Below are positions 1 to 8,885 of a stretch of DNA of 48,702 nucleotides, one piece after another. Below the pieces are notes generated by a model. It saw nothing but the letters and a program-made list of their open reading frames with translations. It made no database searches and was not told the DNA's origin. Numbering within the stretch: position 1 is the first letter of the stretch; the number at the start of each line of letters is the position of its first letter. A program made the position numbers and the translations under genes. The stretch is from Nostoc sp. LEGE 12450 (GTDB lineage Bacteria; Cyanobacteriota; Cyanobacteriia; Cyanobacteriales; Nostocaceae), in assembly GCF_015206895.1 (NCBI RefSeq), contig NZ_JADEXU010000049.1, forward strand, positions 1 through 48,702, written 5' to 3'.

Positions 1-1139
1 TCAATTTTTTCATGGAACGCTTGGGCTGGATTGGTAGCCCCTCACCAGACCAACAACTGTGGGTTGAGTGGAATAACAGAGTGGTGGTGTTGGGTGAGTT
101 CGCGGCTAACTTTGATCCGCTTGACCGCATTAAGGAACTCAAATATGAGAATGCCTTGTGGAAGGTACTGGGGGCTGTTGGCTTAATTGTTGAACTAAGC
201 AACGTAAAGGTGACGGCGAAAAAACAAATTCACTTGGAGTTGGCGTTACTTCTGCCGTGGAATGAGTACAGCGATCGCCGTCGCTTTGAAGAACAGTTAC
301 GGGTGATGCTGGCTAATTTTACGGTACGCAAACAATATTTAAAGGTGAACCTAGAGCGTTTCTTGTGCCGTCCTGAAGGTGGGGGATTAGCAGCACTGCG
401 AATCAAACAGCAGGGGGTAGACTGGTTACGCAATCAACAACTAGCTGTATTAATGTTCGGTCACAGGAACACGACAGCACTTTATTTTGACCGGGGGCAA
501 CTGAAGCTGGGGGATAGTCCACTGCTGGGCTTTGCGAATATGCTGGATATCGTGCTGGATATGACCAGTGGTTTAGACCGAGAGCGTTTATCTTCGGCAA
601 TATTTGATGCACGCTACACGATTATTGATAAGGTCTACAGCAAAGACCGTAATTGCTCGGCACGCCCTGATTGGATAACTTTTGACCGAATACAAGCCCT
701 AGCAAGTGCGAAAGACCCCACTTTAAGACAAAAAGAAATTTCTCATATTGCTGATGCAATTAGAGTGGCAACAGCCCAATATTGGGATAATCTATTGCGG
801 TGGATGGACAAAATATTACCCAGACCGTTGAACGAGGTAATCATCGGTGGGGGCGCTGCTTACCATGTAGAAGTTGAGTTGGAGAAGTATTTTAATTGTG
901 CATGGCAACTCAAGAAAATAGATACGTATAGCAGTGTTTACGAGAGAACTGGTCAATACATCCCCAAAGACGACAAATTGCCAATGATACCAATGGTTTG
1001 GGGTAGCGGTTTTATAACTCAGGTGCAAGAAACTTTTAATTTAGATTCAGAGCAAACGTATAGATATAGTACGTCAGCGCGTTTGGTGGACTGCTTTGGG
1101 ATGTTTGATTATTTGTTGGGGATGGAGACAAGTCAATGA
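1..1139 (+). CDS. parM: ParM-like actin ATPase, C-terminal part (starts at 48603)
   Basis: The frame is open from base 3. The first in-window ATG (base 12) lies inside the protein, because the N-terminal phosphate loop is encoded at 48603-48702. The segment includes a second glycine-rich nucleotide-binding stretch (EVIIGGGAAYHVE, near residue 280 of this piece) typical of the actin adenosine motif. ParM-family proteins form ATP-driven filaments that push plasmid copies apart through a ParR-parC adaptor complex. The stop overlaps the next start (ATGA, 1136-1139), so the downstream DNA-binding-type protein is translationally coupled. Family assignment rests on motifs and operon layout, not an alignment. 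Confidence 0.82.
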   Translation, partial: NFFMERLGWIGSPSPDQQLWVEWNNRVVVLGEFAANFDPLDRIKELKYENALWKVLGAVGLIVELSNVKVTAKKQIHLELALLLPWNEYSDRRRFEEQLRVMLANFTVRKQYLKVNLERFLCRPEGGGLAALRIKQQGVDWLRNQQLAVLMFGHRNTTALYFDRGQLKLGDSPLLGFANMLDIVLDMTSGLDRERLSSAIFDARYTIIDKVYSKDRNCSARPDWITFDRIQALASAKDPTLRQKEISHIADAIRVATAQYWDNLLRWMDKILPRPLNEVIIGGGAAYHVEVELEKYFNCAWQLKKIDTYSSVYERTGQYIPKDDKLPMIPMVWGSGFITQVQETFNLDSEQTYRYSTSARLVDCFGMFDYLLGMETSQ

Positions 1140-1600
1140 ACCAAAGCAAAAAGAAACGCAAGTCTCTGAGTTTGCGGCTTCAACCGTATGAGGGGGATGT
1201 TTTAGCGGAGGTGGTTGATTACTTGAACTCGTTGCCCAAGGATGAGGCACAGCGTAAGGTGGCTGATATCTTGGTGGCTGCTTTCTTGCCAGTGGCGCGG
1301 TATTCGAGCGGTAATTTTACAAGAGAGCAGATCCGTTTTGCTTGTTGGGAAGCGCAGGACTCATTGAATAAACACGGTAGTTATATGCGTTTGGCACTGT
1401 CGGTGGAACAGCCGCAGTTTGTGGCATCACAGCCAGCGTTGACTGCACCAGTTGTAGCGGTCAATGCCCCAAGCTACAAGAGTAATGTTTTAGAGTCGCC
1501 TGAGCTTGAGGGGGAAGCGGCTGATTCAATCAGACCCGCTTCAATAGTTCAAGGTCAGGCTTCTTCGCAAGAATTGGATGCGATTTTTGGAGGAGATTGA
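1136..1600 (+). CDS. ParR-like adaptor of the parM operon
   Basis: A 154-aa protein whose start overlaps the parM stop by four bases. The N-terminus is basic (NQSKKKRKSLSLRL), like the DNA-contacting strand of a ribbon-helix-helix protein. Residues 20-85 look helical, and a low-complexity C-terminal tail ends in ELDAIFGGD. ParR proteins bind parC repeats with an N-terminal RHH and cap ParM filaments with a flexible C-terminus, and this arrangement fits. No strong sequence signature was recognised, so the role is inferred mostly from position. Confidence 0.65.
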   Translation: MNQSKKKRKSLSLRLQPYEGDVLAEVVDYLNSLPKDEAQRKVADILVAAFLPVARYSSGNFTREQIRFACWEAQDSLNKHGSYMRLALSVEQPQFVASQPALTAPVVAVNAPSYKSNVLESPELEGEAADSIRPASIVQGQASSQELDAIFGGD

Positions 1601-1902
1601 GCGAACAATATTTGAACAATAGCCGCCGCAGTTGTAGCTGTTAACTGTTAGGCGGATTTTGTAGTGCTTATGTAGGTTTTAAGTAGTATCTGTTAAGGGC
1701 TGTGAGCGTAAATTCAATACCTAAACTATGTACTATAAAATGAAGTACAAAATATGTGATCAAAAATTATGAAATTCCGTAAAAGTTCCCAGTTGGAATG
1801 AATCTAATAATATTAGTTTAAGAGGATTTTACTAGAGTTTAGACATATCAACTTTGAATTGCTTAAATGCTTAAGTAAGGAAAAATTATACATTTTTTCA
1901 GT
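1601..1902. other. Intergenic region between parR-like and HTH genes
   Basis: About 300 bp without a credible ORF. Just after the parR-like stop lies a short inverted repeat, CCGCC (1623-1627) and GGCGG (1651-1655), followed by ATTTTG, a weak terminator candidate. The rest is AT-rich and should hold the promoter of the exporter operon. No clear -35/-10 pair stands out. Confidence 0.4.
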
Positions 1903-2628
1903 ATGTCCCACTATCAATCAAAACCTGAGAGTAAAGAGCCAAGCGATTCAGAAGGTAAGTTTCTAACAACGTTTCAGCGCAAAATGCTGCAAAAAAGTTT
2001 ACAAGAGGATTTATCGGAATCGTACCATCAACGGATTGAAATCATGTTGTTGGTAGATGAAGGAAAAACTCAAACTGAAATTTGTCAGATATTGGGTTGT
2101 TGTGCAGCAACAGCACGACATTGGATGCACATAGCCCGGACGGGGATGGCGCACCAATGGCAAGATTGCCCCATTGGTCGCCCGAAAGCAGTAAATGACG
2201 AGTATTTAGAACGTTTAAAAGAATTGATTAGGAGTAGCCCCCGTGATTATGGTTATTCTTTTCGCCGTTGGACAGCAAACTGGCTAGGGAAACATCTAGC
2301 GAAAGAATTTGGGATTGAGGTGAGCGATCGCCATATCAAGCGACTACTCAAACAGATGGGATTATCCACACTATCAAAACCCAGCAATGTTGAGGCAAAC
2401 AGCAGTGAACAGACTCAGGGTTCCAAAATTTTGATTGGTGATCTCAAATCCGCAGCTATTCCAGATAATTCCGAATTTTTACCTATTAACTTTGCAAAAT
2501 TAGGAAAAGATGTAGACATTCATGGCGCAAGATATATCTGCTCAGTTGCTTTCTCTGCACCAGTTCAACAATACTCTGGGTTATTCTCTTTCGACAGAGG
2601 AATATCATCACTGTCTTCAACAAGTTAA
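1903..2628 (+). CDS. Helix-turn-helix protein (IS630-type DNA-binding domain) upstream of the exporter
   Basis: 241 aa. Residues 45-150 match the tandem helix-turn-helix/winged-helix domain of IS630-type transposases: TQTEICQILGCCAATARHWM, then a GRPK hinge and RHIKRLLKQMGLS. No DDE catalytic domain follows, so this is more likely a domesticated regulator than a transposase. The last 35 codons (2522-2628) overlap the exporter gene in another frame and look like out-of-frame exporter sequence. The original stop may have been lost, or a one-base shift separates two once-adjacent or fused frames. Position suggests a regulator of the exporter operon; that is inference. Confidence 0.6.
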   Translation: MSHYQSKPESKEPSDSEGKFLTTFQRKMLQKSLQEDLSESYHQRIEIMLLVDEGKTQTEICQILGCCAATARHWMHIARTGMAHQWQDCPIGRPKAVNDEYLERLKELIRSSPRDYGYSFRRWTANWLGKHLAKEFGIEVSDRHIKRLLKQMGLSTLSKPSNVEANSSEQTQGSKILIGDLKSAAIPDNSEFLPINFAKLGKDVDIHGARYICSVAFSAPVQQYSGLFSFDRGISSLSSTS

Positions 2629-5251
2629 ATTTATCAACCCGAAAGTCGGCAAATTCTGGCAAGGAACTGATACTCAACCAGGAATCTATATTGCGATCGC
2701 TGGCAAAGTAAGGTTGCTGGATAGCGCCGATGAGTTAATCGCCACTTTGGAGGCGGGAGACTCATTTGGGGAATTTACCTTGTTTAAGGAGGGTGACTTT
2801 AGACCTTATGCTGCTAGGGCTTCAGTAAATTTGCAATTATGCTTCATTCCTGGGGAGGTATTGTGGTCACTGATGCCTAAATATCCGCAAATTCGGGAGC
2901 ATTTGTGGGCTAGAGCGCTATCCCGTAATCCCCAACAAGTAGACTCGGATAATACTTCTATGAGGGCAGTTGAGTCAAATACGCAGCATGAAACAGATAT
3001 TTTGTCACAGCTTGCGGATCTGCGAGCAGAGAAAAAAATTAGCAAAGCCTATTTTCCCAATCCTACTAAACAAGTTGGACATTTATGGCAACGGGTGACT
3101 CGGCGCTATCCGTTTTTTGCCCAACAAAGTGGCGCTGATTGTGGTGCTGCTTGTTTGGTGATGGTGTCTCGCTATTGGGGGAAACGCTTTAGCGTCAATC
3201 GCTTGCGGGATATCGCCAACGTTGATCGCAATGGCGCATCCTTGCGGGGTTTATTGATGGCGGCAGAAAGTATTGGCTTTAGCACGCGACCAGTAAAAGC
3301 TGGTCTTCAGCAGTTGGCGAAGCAAAAATTGCCTGCGATCGTTCACTGGGAAGGCAGGCATTACATTGTTGTCTACGAAATTACTGCCAAACACGTCATT
3401 GTCGGCGACCCCGCTATTGGACAACTTAGCCTCAGCCACGCTGAATTTAAAGCCAACTGGACTGGTTACACACTGCTACTGCAACCGACAGCCATGCTCA
3501 AGGATACCAAAGAGACTTCTACCCCCTTTTGGCAATTTTTTGAGTTGATGAAGCCTCACTCTTTGGTAATGCTGGAGGTGTTTATTGCTTCGCTATTTAT
3601 TCAAATATTTGGACTTGTTACTCCCTTATTCACTCAGTTAATTTTAGACCGGGTGGTGGTGCAGCGATCGGAGATCACCTTAACAGCAGTGGGATTAGGG
3701 TTGCTGATGTTTAACCTCTTCCGAGTGGCGATGACAGGGTTGCGGCAATATCTCTTAGACCACACAGCCAATCGGGTAGACTTGGCACTAATTGTAGGGT
3801 TTATTCGCCATACCCTGCGGCTACCTCTAAGTTTCTTCGAGTCCCGTTACGTGGGGGATATCATCTCTCGCGTACAGGAAAACCGCAAAATTCAACGCTT
3901 CCTCTCTGGTGAAGCATTATCTATCCTCCTAGATTTACTCACCGTTTTTATCTATGTGGGATTAATGTTTTGGTACAGTTGGCAAATGGCGTTGCTAGCG
4001 TTGTTAATTGTTCCACCTTTCGCCTTGCTGGCATTGATTGCCACACCTTTTTTACAAAGAATTTCCAGAGAAATCTTTAACGCTGTTGCCAAGGAAAGTA
4101 GTTATTTAATTGAAACTTTAACTGGTGTGCGAACAGTCAAAGCTACGGCGATGGAACAAACAGTGCGTTGGCATTGGGAAGAGTTATTAAATAAAGAGAT
4201 AAAAACTAACTTTTTCGGTCAAGTTATTAGTAATCGTCTACAAATATTTAGTAATACCATTGAAGCGCTGATCACTACTGCGTTGCTATGGTTTGGAGCG
4301 TACCAAGTGATTCACAACCAGTTAACTATTGGGCAATTAGTGGCATTTAATATGCTGCTAGGAAATATTATTACGCCTTTTAAACGTTTAACCGTATTGT
4401 GGAATCAATTACAAGAAGTTGTGATTGCTATAGAACGCATTAATGATGTGTTAGATGCAGAGCCAGAAGAGGATTTACAGCATCAGGCACGGCAAAATTT
4501 ACCACAGATTTATGGTCAAATTCGCTTTGATAACGTGACATTTCGATATCACCCAGAAAGCGATATTAATATCCTGGAGAATCTCAGTTTTGAAGTTAGT
4601 CCAGGGCAAATGGTGGCACTAGTAGGGCGTAGTGGTTCCGGAAAAACTACCATTTCTAAGTTGGTTTTAGGGTTATACCCTCCTACAGATGGCAAAATTT
4701 TGATTGATGGACAAGATATTACCAGTATTTCCTTAAGTTCCCTACGTCAGCAAGTTGGGGTAGTTGACCAAGATACATTTTTGTTTGGCGGAACAATTCG
4801 AGAAAATATTAGCTTAGGACATCCTGGGGCAAGTTTGGCAGAAGTTATCGAGGCGGCAGAATTAGCAGGTGCGGATGAGTTTATTAAGAAATTGCCGATG
4901 GGATATGAAACCCAAATTGGTGAAGGTGGGGGATTATTATCTGGTGGACAAAAACAGAGGCTAGCTATTGCCAGGGCTTTATTAGGTAATCCTCAGTTAT
5001 TAGTTTTAGACGAGGCTACTTCCCATCTAGATACCGAATCAGAGAGGATTATACAGCATAATTTCAACACAATTCTTAAAGGTAGAACTACTTTGGTGAT
5101 TGCCCACCGTCTTTCCACTATACGAAATGCCGATTTGATTTTGGTACTAGATCGAGGTATGTTGATTGAGAGTGGAACTCATGAAGAATTGATGGCGAAG
5201 CGGGCACATTATTTTTATCTCAATCAACAACAGTTGTATGGAGCTACGTGA
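2522..5251 (+). CDS. Peptidase-containing ABC transporter (C39, PCAT type) with N-terminal cNMP-binding-like domain
   Basis: 909 aa. Residues 45-130 resemble a cyclic-nucleotide-binding fold (EAGDSFGEFTLF). A C39 peptidase domain follows (about 193-315) with the QSGADCGAAC motif (catalytic Cys207), His280 and Asp296. Next come a six-helix membrane domain and an ATPase domain with Walker A GRSGSGKT (about 700), signature LSGGQ (about 805) and Walker B LLVLDEAT. Such proteins cleave double-glycine leaders and export the core peptide. Here the likely substrates are the small precursors at 8075-9083, all ending their leaders in Gly-Gly. An in-frame TAG at 2513 fixes the start at or after ATG 2522. 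HlyD and parvulin partners follow on the same strand. Confidence 0.93.
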   Translation: MAQDISAQLLSLHQFNNTLGYSLSTEEYHHCLQQVKFINPKVGKFWQGTDTQPGIYIAIAGKVRLLDSADELIATLEAGDSFGEFTLFKEGDFRPYAARASVNLQLCFIPGEVLWSLMPKYPQIREHLWARALSRNPQQVDSDNTSMRAVESNTQHETDILSQLADLRAEKKISKAYFPNPTKQVGHLWQRVTRRYPFFAQQSGADCGAACLVMVSRYWGKRFSVNRLRDIANVDRNGASLRGLLMAAESIGFSTRPVKAGLQQLAKQKLPAIVHWEGRHYIVVYEITAKHVIVGDPAIGQLSLSHAEFKANWTGYTLLLQPTAMLKDTKETSTPFWQFFELMKPHSLVMLEVFIASLFIQIFGLVTPLFTQLILDRVVVQRSEITLTAVGLGLLMFNLFRVAMTGLRQYLLDHTANRVDLALIVGFIRHTLRLPLSFFESRYVGDIISRVQENRKIQRFLSGEALSILLDLLTVFIYVGLMFWYSWQMALLALLIVPPFALLALIATPFLQRISREIFNAVAKESSYLIETLTGVRTVKATAMEQTVRWHWEELLNKEIKTNFFGQVISNRLQIFSNTIEALITTALLWFGAYQVIHNQLTIGQLVAFNMLLGNIITPFKRLTVLWNQLQEVVIAIERINDVLDAEPEEDLQHQARQNLPQIYGQIRFDNVTFRYHPESDINILENLSFEVSPGQMVALVGRSGSGKTTISKLVLGLYPPTDGKILIDGQDITSISLSSLRQQVGVVDQDTFLFGGTIRENISLGHPGASLAEVIEAAELAGADEFIKKLPMGYETQIGEGGGLLSGGQKQRLAIARALLGNPQLLVLDEATSHLDTESERIIQHNFNTILKGRTTLVIAHRLSTIRNADLILVLDRGMLIESGTHEELMAKRAHYFYLNQQQLYGAT

Positions 5252-5339
5252 ATAACTAAGACTGGGTAATCATTAATCGCTAATGGATAACAAGTATCCA
5301 TTACTAATCCAAAGCTAAAAATTGGTATCAGGAAAGATT

Positions 5340-6866
5340 ATGCCAAAGACTATATTCTTGAATGAACGCGTTACCAACGCACTAGAAAACACATCTACTC
5401 AAGAAATTTCAGCTTCGCAAATGCCAGTTATATCAACTGATGATTGGTCTGATATTACTAAAGAATCACTTGATAGTTTACCCCAGGTTTGGACAAGAGG
5501 ATTACTATATTTATTAGTTATATTCATGTCTATAGTTTTGCCTTGGGCAATCCTATCTAAAGTGGATGAAACTGGCACATCTAGAGGACGAACTGAACCT
5601 AAAGAAAAGACAATTAAACTCGATGCTCCTGTGGCAGGAATTGTTACCGAAATTCGGGTAAAGGAAGGTGAATCAGTTAAAATTGGACAGACTTTATTGT
5701 TGTTAGAATCGGAATTAGTAAAAGCAGAATTGCAGCAGACACAGGATAAATTAGAAGGACAATTAAATCGAATTACTCAGTTAAGTTCATCTAAAAATCA
5801 ATTATTAGTTTTATTGGCAACTCAGGAACAGCAAAATCAATTTCAACAGTTAGAGAAGCAGGCACAAATTGACCAAGTAAGCCAGAATCTGAAGGTGATA
5901 GCGAATGCTTATAGCTTACATAAAGAAGAAAAAATATCTCAGGTTAATCAGGCTAAACAAACTCTTGAGCAAAGTCAAAAATCTAAAAATTTAAATGAGG
6001 TAAGCTTGGCTATTTCTCAACGAGAACTTCAACGTTACCAAAAAGCTTTTAAAGAAGGTATTGCAGCAGAAATAAATGTTGTAGACAAAGAAGATGCGGT
6101 GCAAGAAAGGCTAAAATTATATGAACAAACAAAGTCAGATATTCAGCAATCTAAGTTGCGTCTGTCTGAACAAAAGAGTAGTTATGAGCAAAGTATTCGT
6201 CAAGCTAAAGCAGATATTAAACAGGCAGAGTTGCGACTTAAAGAACAAGAAAAAGGTTATCAAACCTTGACTCGTTCCGGTCAGCTAGCTGTGCTGAAAA
6301 TCGAAGAACAACAGAAAAGTCTAGAAACAGAAATTAGTTCACTGAAGGCAGAGATTGCTCAAAGTAAAAGACAGATTGAATCGTTAAAATTCCAGTTGAG
6401 ACAACGAGAGATAAAAGCCACTGTCAGTGGTACACTGTTTCAGTTACCGATTGAAAAGGCTGGCGCTGTGGTGCAGCCAGGGACGATGGTTGCGGAGATT
6501 GCACCCCTAAATTCGCCTTTAATAATTCGCGCACAAATGGCAACTACTGAAAGTGGTTCTTTACGGACAGGATTGCCAGTAAAGATAAAATTTGATGCTT
6601 ATCCTTTTCAAGATTATGGGGTTGTGTCAGGTGAATTAATTAAAATTTCTCCTACTACTACAGAAATAGATACCCCTAGTGGAAAAGTAGCAACTTATAA
6701 CTTAGATATTGCCTTAAAACAGAATTGTGTTCAATCTGCTAATAAGTGTATTCCCTTGCGTCCAGGGGATACCGCAACAGCTGAGGTAATTGTGCGCCAG
6801 CGACGAATTATTGACTTTCTATTTGATCCGTTTAAGCAGTTGCAGCAGGGAGGGATGAAATTGTAG
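5340..6866 (+). CDS. HlyD-family periplasmic adaptor
   Basis: 508 aa from ATG 5340, chosen because AGGA at 5330-5333 sits six bases upstream; the frame also opens at TTG 5322 without a better site. One membrane helix lies near residues 50-70. Split lipoyl/barrel-sandwich halves follow (APVAGIVTEIRVKEGESV near 98, and ATVSGTLFQLP near 360) around a long Gln/Glu-rich coiled coil, then a beta-barrel end region (LRPGDTATAEVIVRQRR). Membrane-fusion proteins of this type link an inner-membrane ABC exporter to an outer-membrane channel. No TolC-like gene is present on the plasmid, so a chromosomal one would be needed. Confidence 0.92.
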   Translation: MPKTIFLNERVTNALENTSTQEISASQMPVISTDDWSDITKESLDSLPQVWTRGLLYLLVIFMSIVLPWAILSKVDETGTSRGRTEPKEKTIKLDAPVAGIVTEIRVKEGESVKIGQTLLLLESELVKAELQQTQDKLEGQLNRITQLSSSKNQLLVLLATQEQQNQFQQLEKQAQIDQVSQNLKVIANAYSLHKEEKISQVNQAKQTLEQSQKSKNLNEVSLAISQRELQRYQKAFKEGIAAEINVVDKEDAVQERLKLYEQTKSDIQQSKLRLSEQKSSYEQSIRQAKADIKQAELRLKEQEKGYQTLTRSGQLAVLKIEEQQKSLETEISSLKAEIAQSKRQIESLKFQLRQREIKATVSGTLFQLPIEKAGAVVQPGTMVAEIAPLNSPLIIRAQMATTESGSLRTGLPVKIKFDAYPFQDYGVVSGELIKISPTTTEIDTPSGKVATYNLDIALKQNCVQSANKCIPLRPGDTATAEVIVRQRRIIDFLFDPFKQLQQGGMKL

Positions 6867-7158
6867 TAATTTCACATAAGCTTGGGAGCTAAGGAACACG
6901 GATTTAATAAAGTATAACTTTCGTAGAGTGCGTTACGTTCCTAATGCACCTTTGAAAATACTTTTGGTGCGTTCCGCTGCTGCTACTTTTACCCCTAATA
7001 CCAATTTCCTTTAAATTTGAAACACATTAGATACCCGTAACCCCTTTAAAAAGCGGACTAATAAAAATCATCTGTATCAAGCTTTAAGAGAAATGGTATA
7101 ACACATCCTACAAAAGAAAAGTTTTGCATTTTATTTCACTATTAATAGGAACAACATC
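6867..7158. repeat. Intergenic region with a small palindromic MITE-like element
   Basis: The spacer between hlyD and the isomerase gene holds two repeat-like pieces. One is an imperfect palindrome around 6930-6950 (GTGCGTT ... AATGCAC), a type common between cyanobacterial genes. The other is a roughly 105-bp unit at 6996-7101 with inverted ends (ATACCAATTTCCTTTAAA on the left, TTTAAGAGAAATGGTAT on the right), MITE-like. No ORF. A weak promoter for the isomerase could lie after 7100. Confidence 0.5.
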
Positions 7159-7905
7159 ATGTTACAGCCTATCACCGTTACAAACGAAGATATTTTTCAA
7201 GAAGTCAAGCTATCCTGCAAAATACCTGAGTTTATTGAGCAAATTATTACCCGCAAAGTAATTACATCAGTTGCTAAAGAATCTGGAATAAAAGTCGAAA
7301 CAGAAGAATTACAAAAAGCAGCGGATTTATTTCGATTAATGAACAAACTTACTAATGCTGAAGAGACTTGGGCATGGTTAGAAAAATATAGTTTGTCCTT
7401 AGATGATTTTGAAGAAATGGTCAACAATGGTGTACTTGTTAGCAAGTTAAGCCAACAACTGTTTACAGATAAAATAGAGCCTTATTTCTTTGAACATCAA
7501 CTAGACTATGCTGGTGTGGTTATGTATGAGGTTGTATTGGATGATGAGGACTTGGCGCTAGAACTTTTCTATGCGATTAAAGAAGGTGAAACGAGTTTCT
7601 ATGATGTCGCTCACAAATACATTGAGGATAAAGAGTTACGCCGAAAAGGGGGATATCTGGGGATAGTACGTCGCCAGGATTTCAAGCCGGAGATTTCTGC
7701 TGCTATTTTTGCTGCTACACCACCTCAAATTCTTAAACCAATAGTGACTTCTAAGGGATTACATCTAATTTTTGTAGAGGAGATTATCAAACCACAATTA
7801 GATAACAAACTGCGGAATCAAATTCTCACTGATTTGTTTGATAAGTGGATTAAGCAACAAATTGAGCCAGTTAAATTCGTGAAAAATTTTGACTTAGATA
7901 GTTAG
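7159..7905 (+). CDS. Parvulin/SurA-like peptidylprolyl isomerase
   Basis: 248 aa. A helical N-terminal half (about 1-100) is followed by a parvulin-like domain with the hallmark GGYLGIVRRQDFKPEISAAIF and a C-terminal strand GLHLIFVEEI. There is no signal peptide, so the protein is probably cytoplasmic or delivered with the exporter. Genes of this kind frequently accompany C39 exporters and HlyD proteins in cyanobacterial bacteriocin-type clusters. A role in handling the precursor or the exporter is plausible but not shown by the sequence. A terminator follows. Confidence 0.8.
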   Translation: MLQPITVTNEDIFQEVKLSCKIPEFIEQIITRKVITSVAKESGIKVETEELQKAADLFRLMNKLTNAEETWAWLEKYSLSLDDFEEMVNNGVLVSKLSQQLFTDKIEPYFFEHQLDYAGVVMYEVVLDDEDLALELFYAIKEGETSFYDVAHKYIEDKELRRKGGYLGIVRRQDFKPEISAAIFAATPPQILKPIVTSKGLHLIFVEEIIKPQLDNKLRNQILTDLFDKWIKQQIEPVKFVKNFDLDS

Positions 7906-7925
7906 GGAGTTTGATTTACAATTTA

Positions 7926-7955
7926 AAAACCCTCAGCAGAATTGAGGGTTTTATT
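7926..7955 (+). terminator. Rho-independent terminator after the exporter operon
   Basis: Stem AAACCCTCA / TGAGGGTTT with a short loop, followed by TTATTATTAT. It lies about 20 bp after the isomerase stop and closes the plus-strand operon before the converging precursor genes. Confidence 0.75.
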
Positions 7956-7957
7956 AT

Positions 7958-8047
7958 TATAGGACTTAATGCATAAGTTACGGAATAGCGAACCGCAGAG
8001 GACACAGAGAAATCAGAGTTTGAGAGATATTTTGCTTAAGTCCTATA
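7958..8047. repeat. 90-bp palindromic intergenic repeat
   Basis: Inverted ends TATAGGACTTAA (7958-7969) and TTAAGTCCTATA (8036-8047) flank a core containing GAACCGCAGAGGACACAGAG, a motif I recognise as widely dispersed in Nostoc-like genomes. It lies in the convergent gap between the exporter operon and precursor gene 1. No ORF. Confidence 0.65.
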
Positions 8048-8074
8048 TTAGTCTAAATTACAGTTTTATTATTG

Positions 8075-8251
8075 TTATCGTGAATCACTTCTTAATAATA
8101 GTGTTACAGTAACAATAGTCCAGGTAGTTCCTCCCTTGATCCTGAGAGCATCGCTTTCTGACACTTCTGTTAACTGATCCAAATAGCTTTCGGAATCAGA
8201 AAAAAATTCGCTTCCGATTGCAGATAAGTTATCAATTTTGATTGTAGCCAT
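8075..8251 (-). CDS. RiPP precursor 1 (double-glycine leader)
   Basis: 58 aa from the ATG at 8251; an upstream in-frame ATG exists but the paralogues share only the MATIKIDNLS start. The leader contains SDSESYLDQLTEVSESDAL and ends IKGG at residues 38-41. The predicted core is TTWTIVTVTLLLRSDSR (17 aa), rich in Thr (five) plus two Ser, with no Cys. The leader type with C39 exporters is common in Nostoc. The C39 exporter at 2522 should cut after Gly-Gly, and the kinase/HopA1 pair at 10785-13086 could dehydrate the core Thr/Ser. It shares a ~114-bp upstream region with precursors 2 and 3. Function of the product is unknown. Confidence 0.85.
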   Translation of the reverse strand: MATIKIDNLSAIGSEFFSDSESYLDQLTEVSESDALRIKGGTTWTIVTVTLLLRSDSR

Positions 8252-8292
8252 TGTTTTATCTCTTTTGAAGTTTCTTGTGATTTTTTTCAACT

Positions 8293-8406
8293 AAGGATTA
8301 GTTATATGTTTCCTAATCTCCTTAAGTACATCTTTCCATTTAATAATTACCCTAGCAACTAGATAAATTATTTTTTGAGGACATAAATGTTTCAGTATTG
8401 ACATAG
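8293..8406. repeat. Precursor upstream repeat, copy A
   Basis: About 114 bp upstream of precursor 1 (right side, since the gene is on the minus strand). It begins AAGGATTAGTT and ends TTTCAGTATTGACAT on the plus strand, with GAGGACATAAATG inside. Copies B, C and D share the same order of blocks. It presumably contains the precursor promoter and 5' leader. Confidence 0.75.
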
Positions 8407-8415
8407 TAGAAAATC

Positions 8416-8452
8416 CCACAAAACCCGTCAACTTAGTTGAGGGGTTTTGTGG
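8416..8452 (-). terminator. Hairpin terminator after precursor 2
   Basis: Perfect inverted repeat CCACAAAACCC (8416-8426) / GGGTTTTGTGG (8442-8452), located 45 bp downstream of the precursor 2 stop on the minus strand and before copy A. Confidence 0.65.
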
Positions 8453-8496
8453 TAATGTAAACTACAGTTAAAAGCTAGAATTATCAAGCCTTGAGA

Positions 8497-8652
8497 TTAT
8501 CGTAAGGATATATAAATTCTGATGCTTGTTCCACCCTTGATGCTGAGAGCATCGCTTTCTGACAATTCTGTTAACTGATCCAAATAGCTTTCAGAATCAG
8601 AAAAAAATTCGCTTCCGATCGCCGATAAGTTATCAATTTTGATTGTAGCCAT
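8497..8652 (-). CDS. RiPP precursor 2 (double-glycine leader, 10-aa core)
   Basis: 51 aa from ATG 8652, with AAAGGA eight bases upstream as ribosome-binding site. The leader is almost identical to precursor 1 (one difference being LTEL for LTEV) and ends SIKGG at residues 37-41. The predicted core TSIRIYISLR is only ten residues, with one Thr and two Ser and no Cys. The strong leader conservation against an unrelated core is the usual signature of a precursor family served by shared enzymes. It is preceded by upstream repeat copy B and followed by a hairpin terminator. Confidence 0.82.
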   Translation of the reverse strand: MATIKIDNLSAIGSEFFSDSESYLDQLTELSESDALSIKGGTSIRIYISLR

Positions 8653-8692
8653 TGTTTTTTTCCTTTGAAGTTTCCTGTGACTTTTTTCAAAT

Positions 8693-8805
8693 AAGGATTA
8701 GTTACATATTTTCCAATCCCCTGAAGTACATATTTTCATTTAATAATTACCAGAGCAACTAAAATCAATGATTTTTGAGGACATAAATGTTTCAGTATTG
8801 ACATA
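8693..8805. repeat. Precursor upstream repeat, copy B
   Basis: Second copy of the ~114-bp upstream unit, immediately upstream of precursor 2. It is very close to copy A in both flanks (AAGGATTAGTT; GAGGACATAAATGTTTCAG). Confidence 0.75.
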
Positions 8806-8814
8806 CTTAAAAAT

Positions 8815-8843
8815 GACAAAAAAAGCCTCAAATCTATTGAGGG
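8815..8843 (-). terminator. Rho-independent terminator after precursor 3
   Basis: On the minus strand, CCTCAA and TTGAGG (8838-8843 and 8826-8831) form a stem around a 6-nt loop, followed by CTTTTTTT. It lies downstream of the degenerate precursor 3. Confidence 0.7.
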
Positions 8844-8885
8844 TTTACTGTTATTCTCAAGTACAGACGAAATGCACAATTAAGC

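Noticed and set aside
1903..2628. Complete IS630 transposase
   Set aside because: Only the DNA-binding half is present; no DDE domain or flanking inverted repeats.
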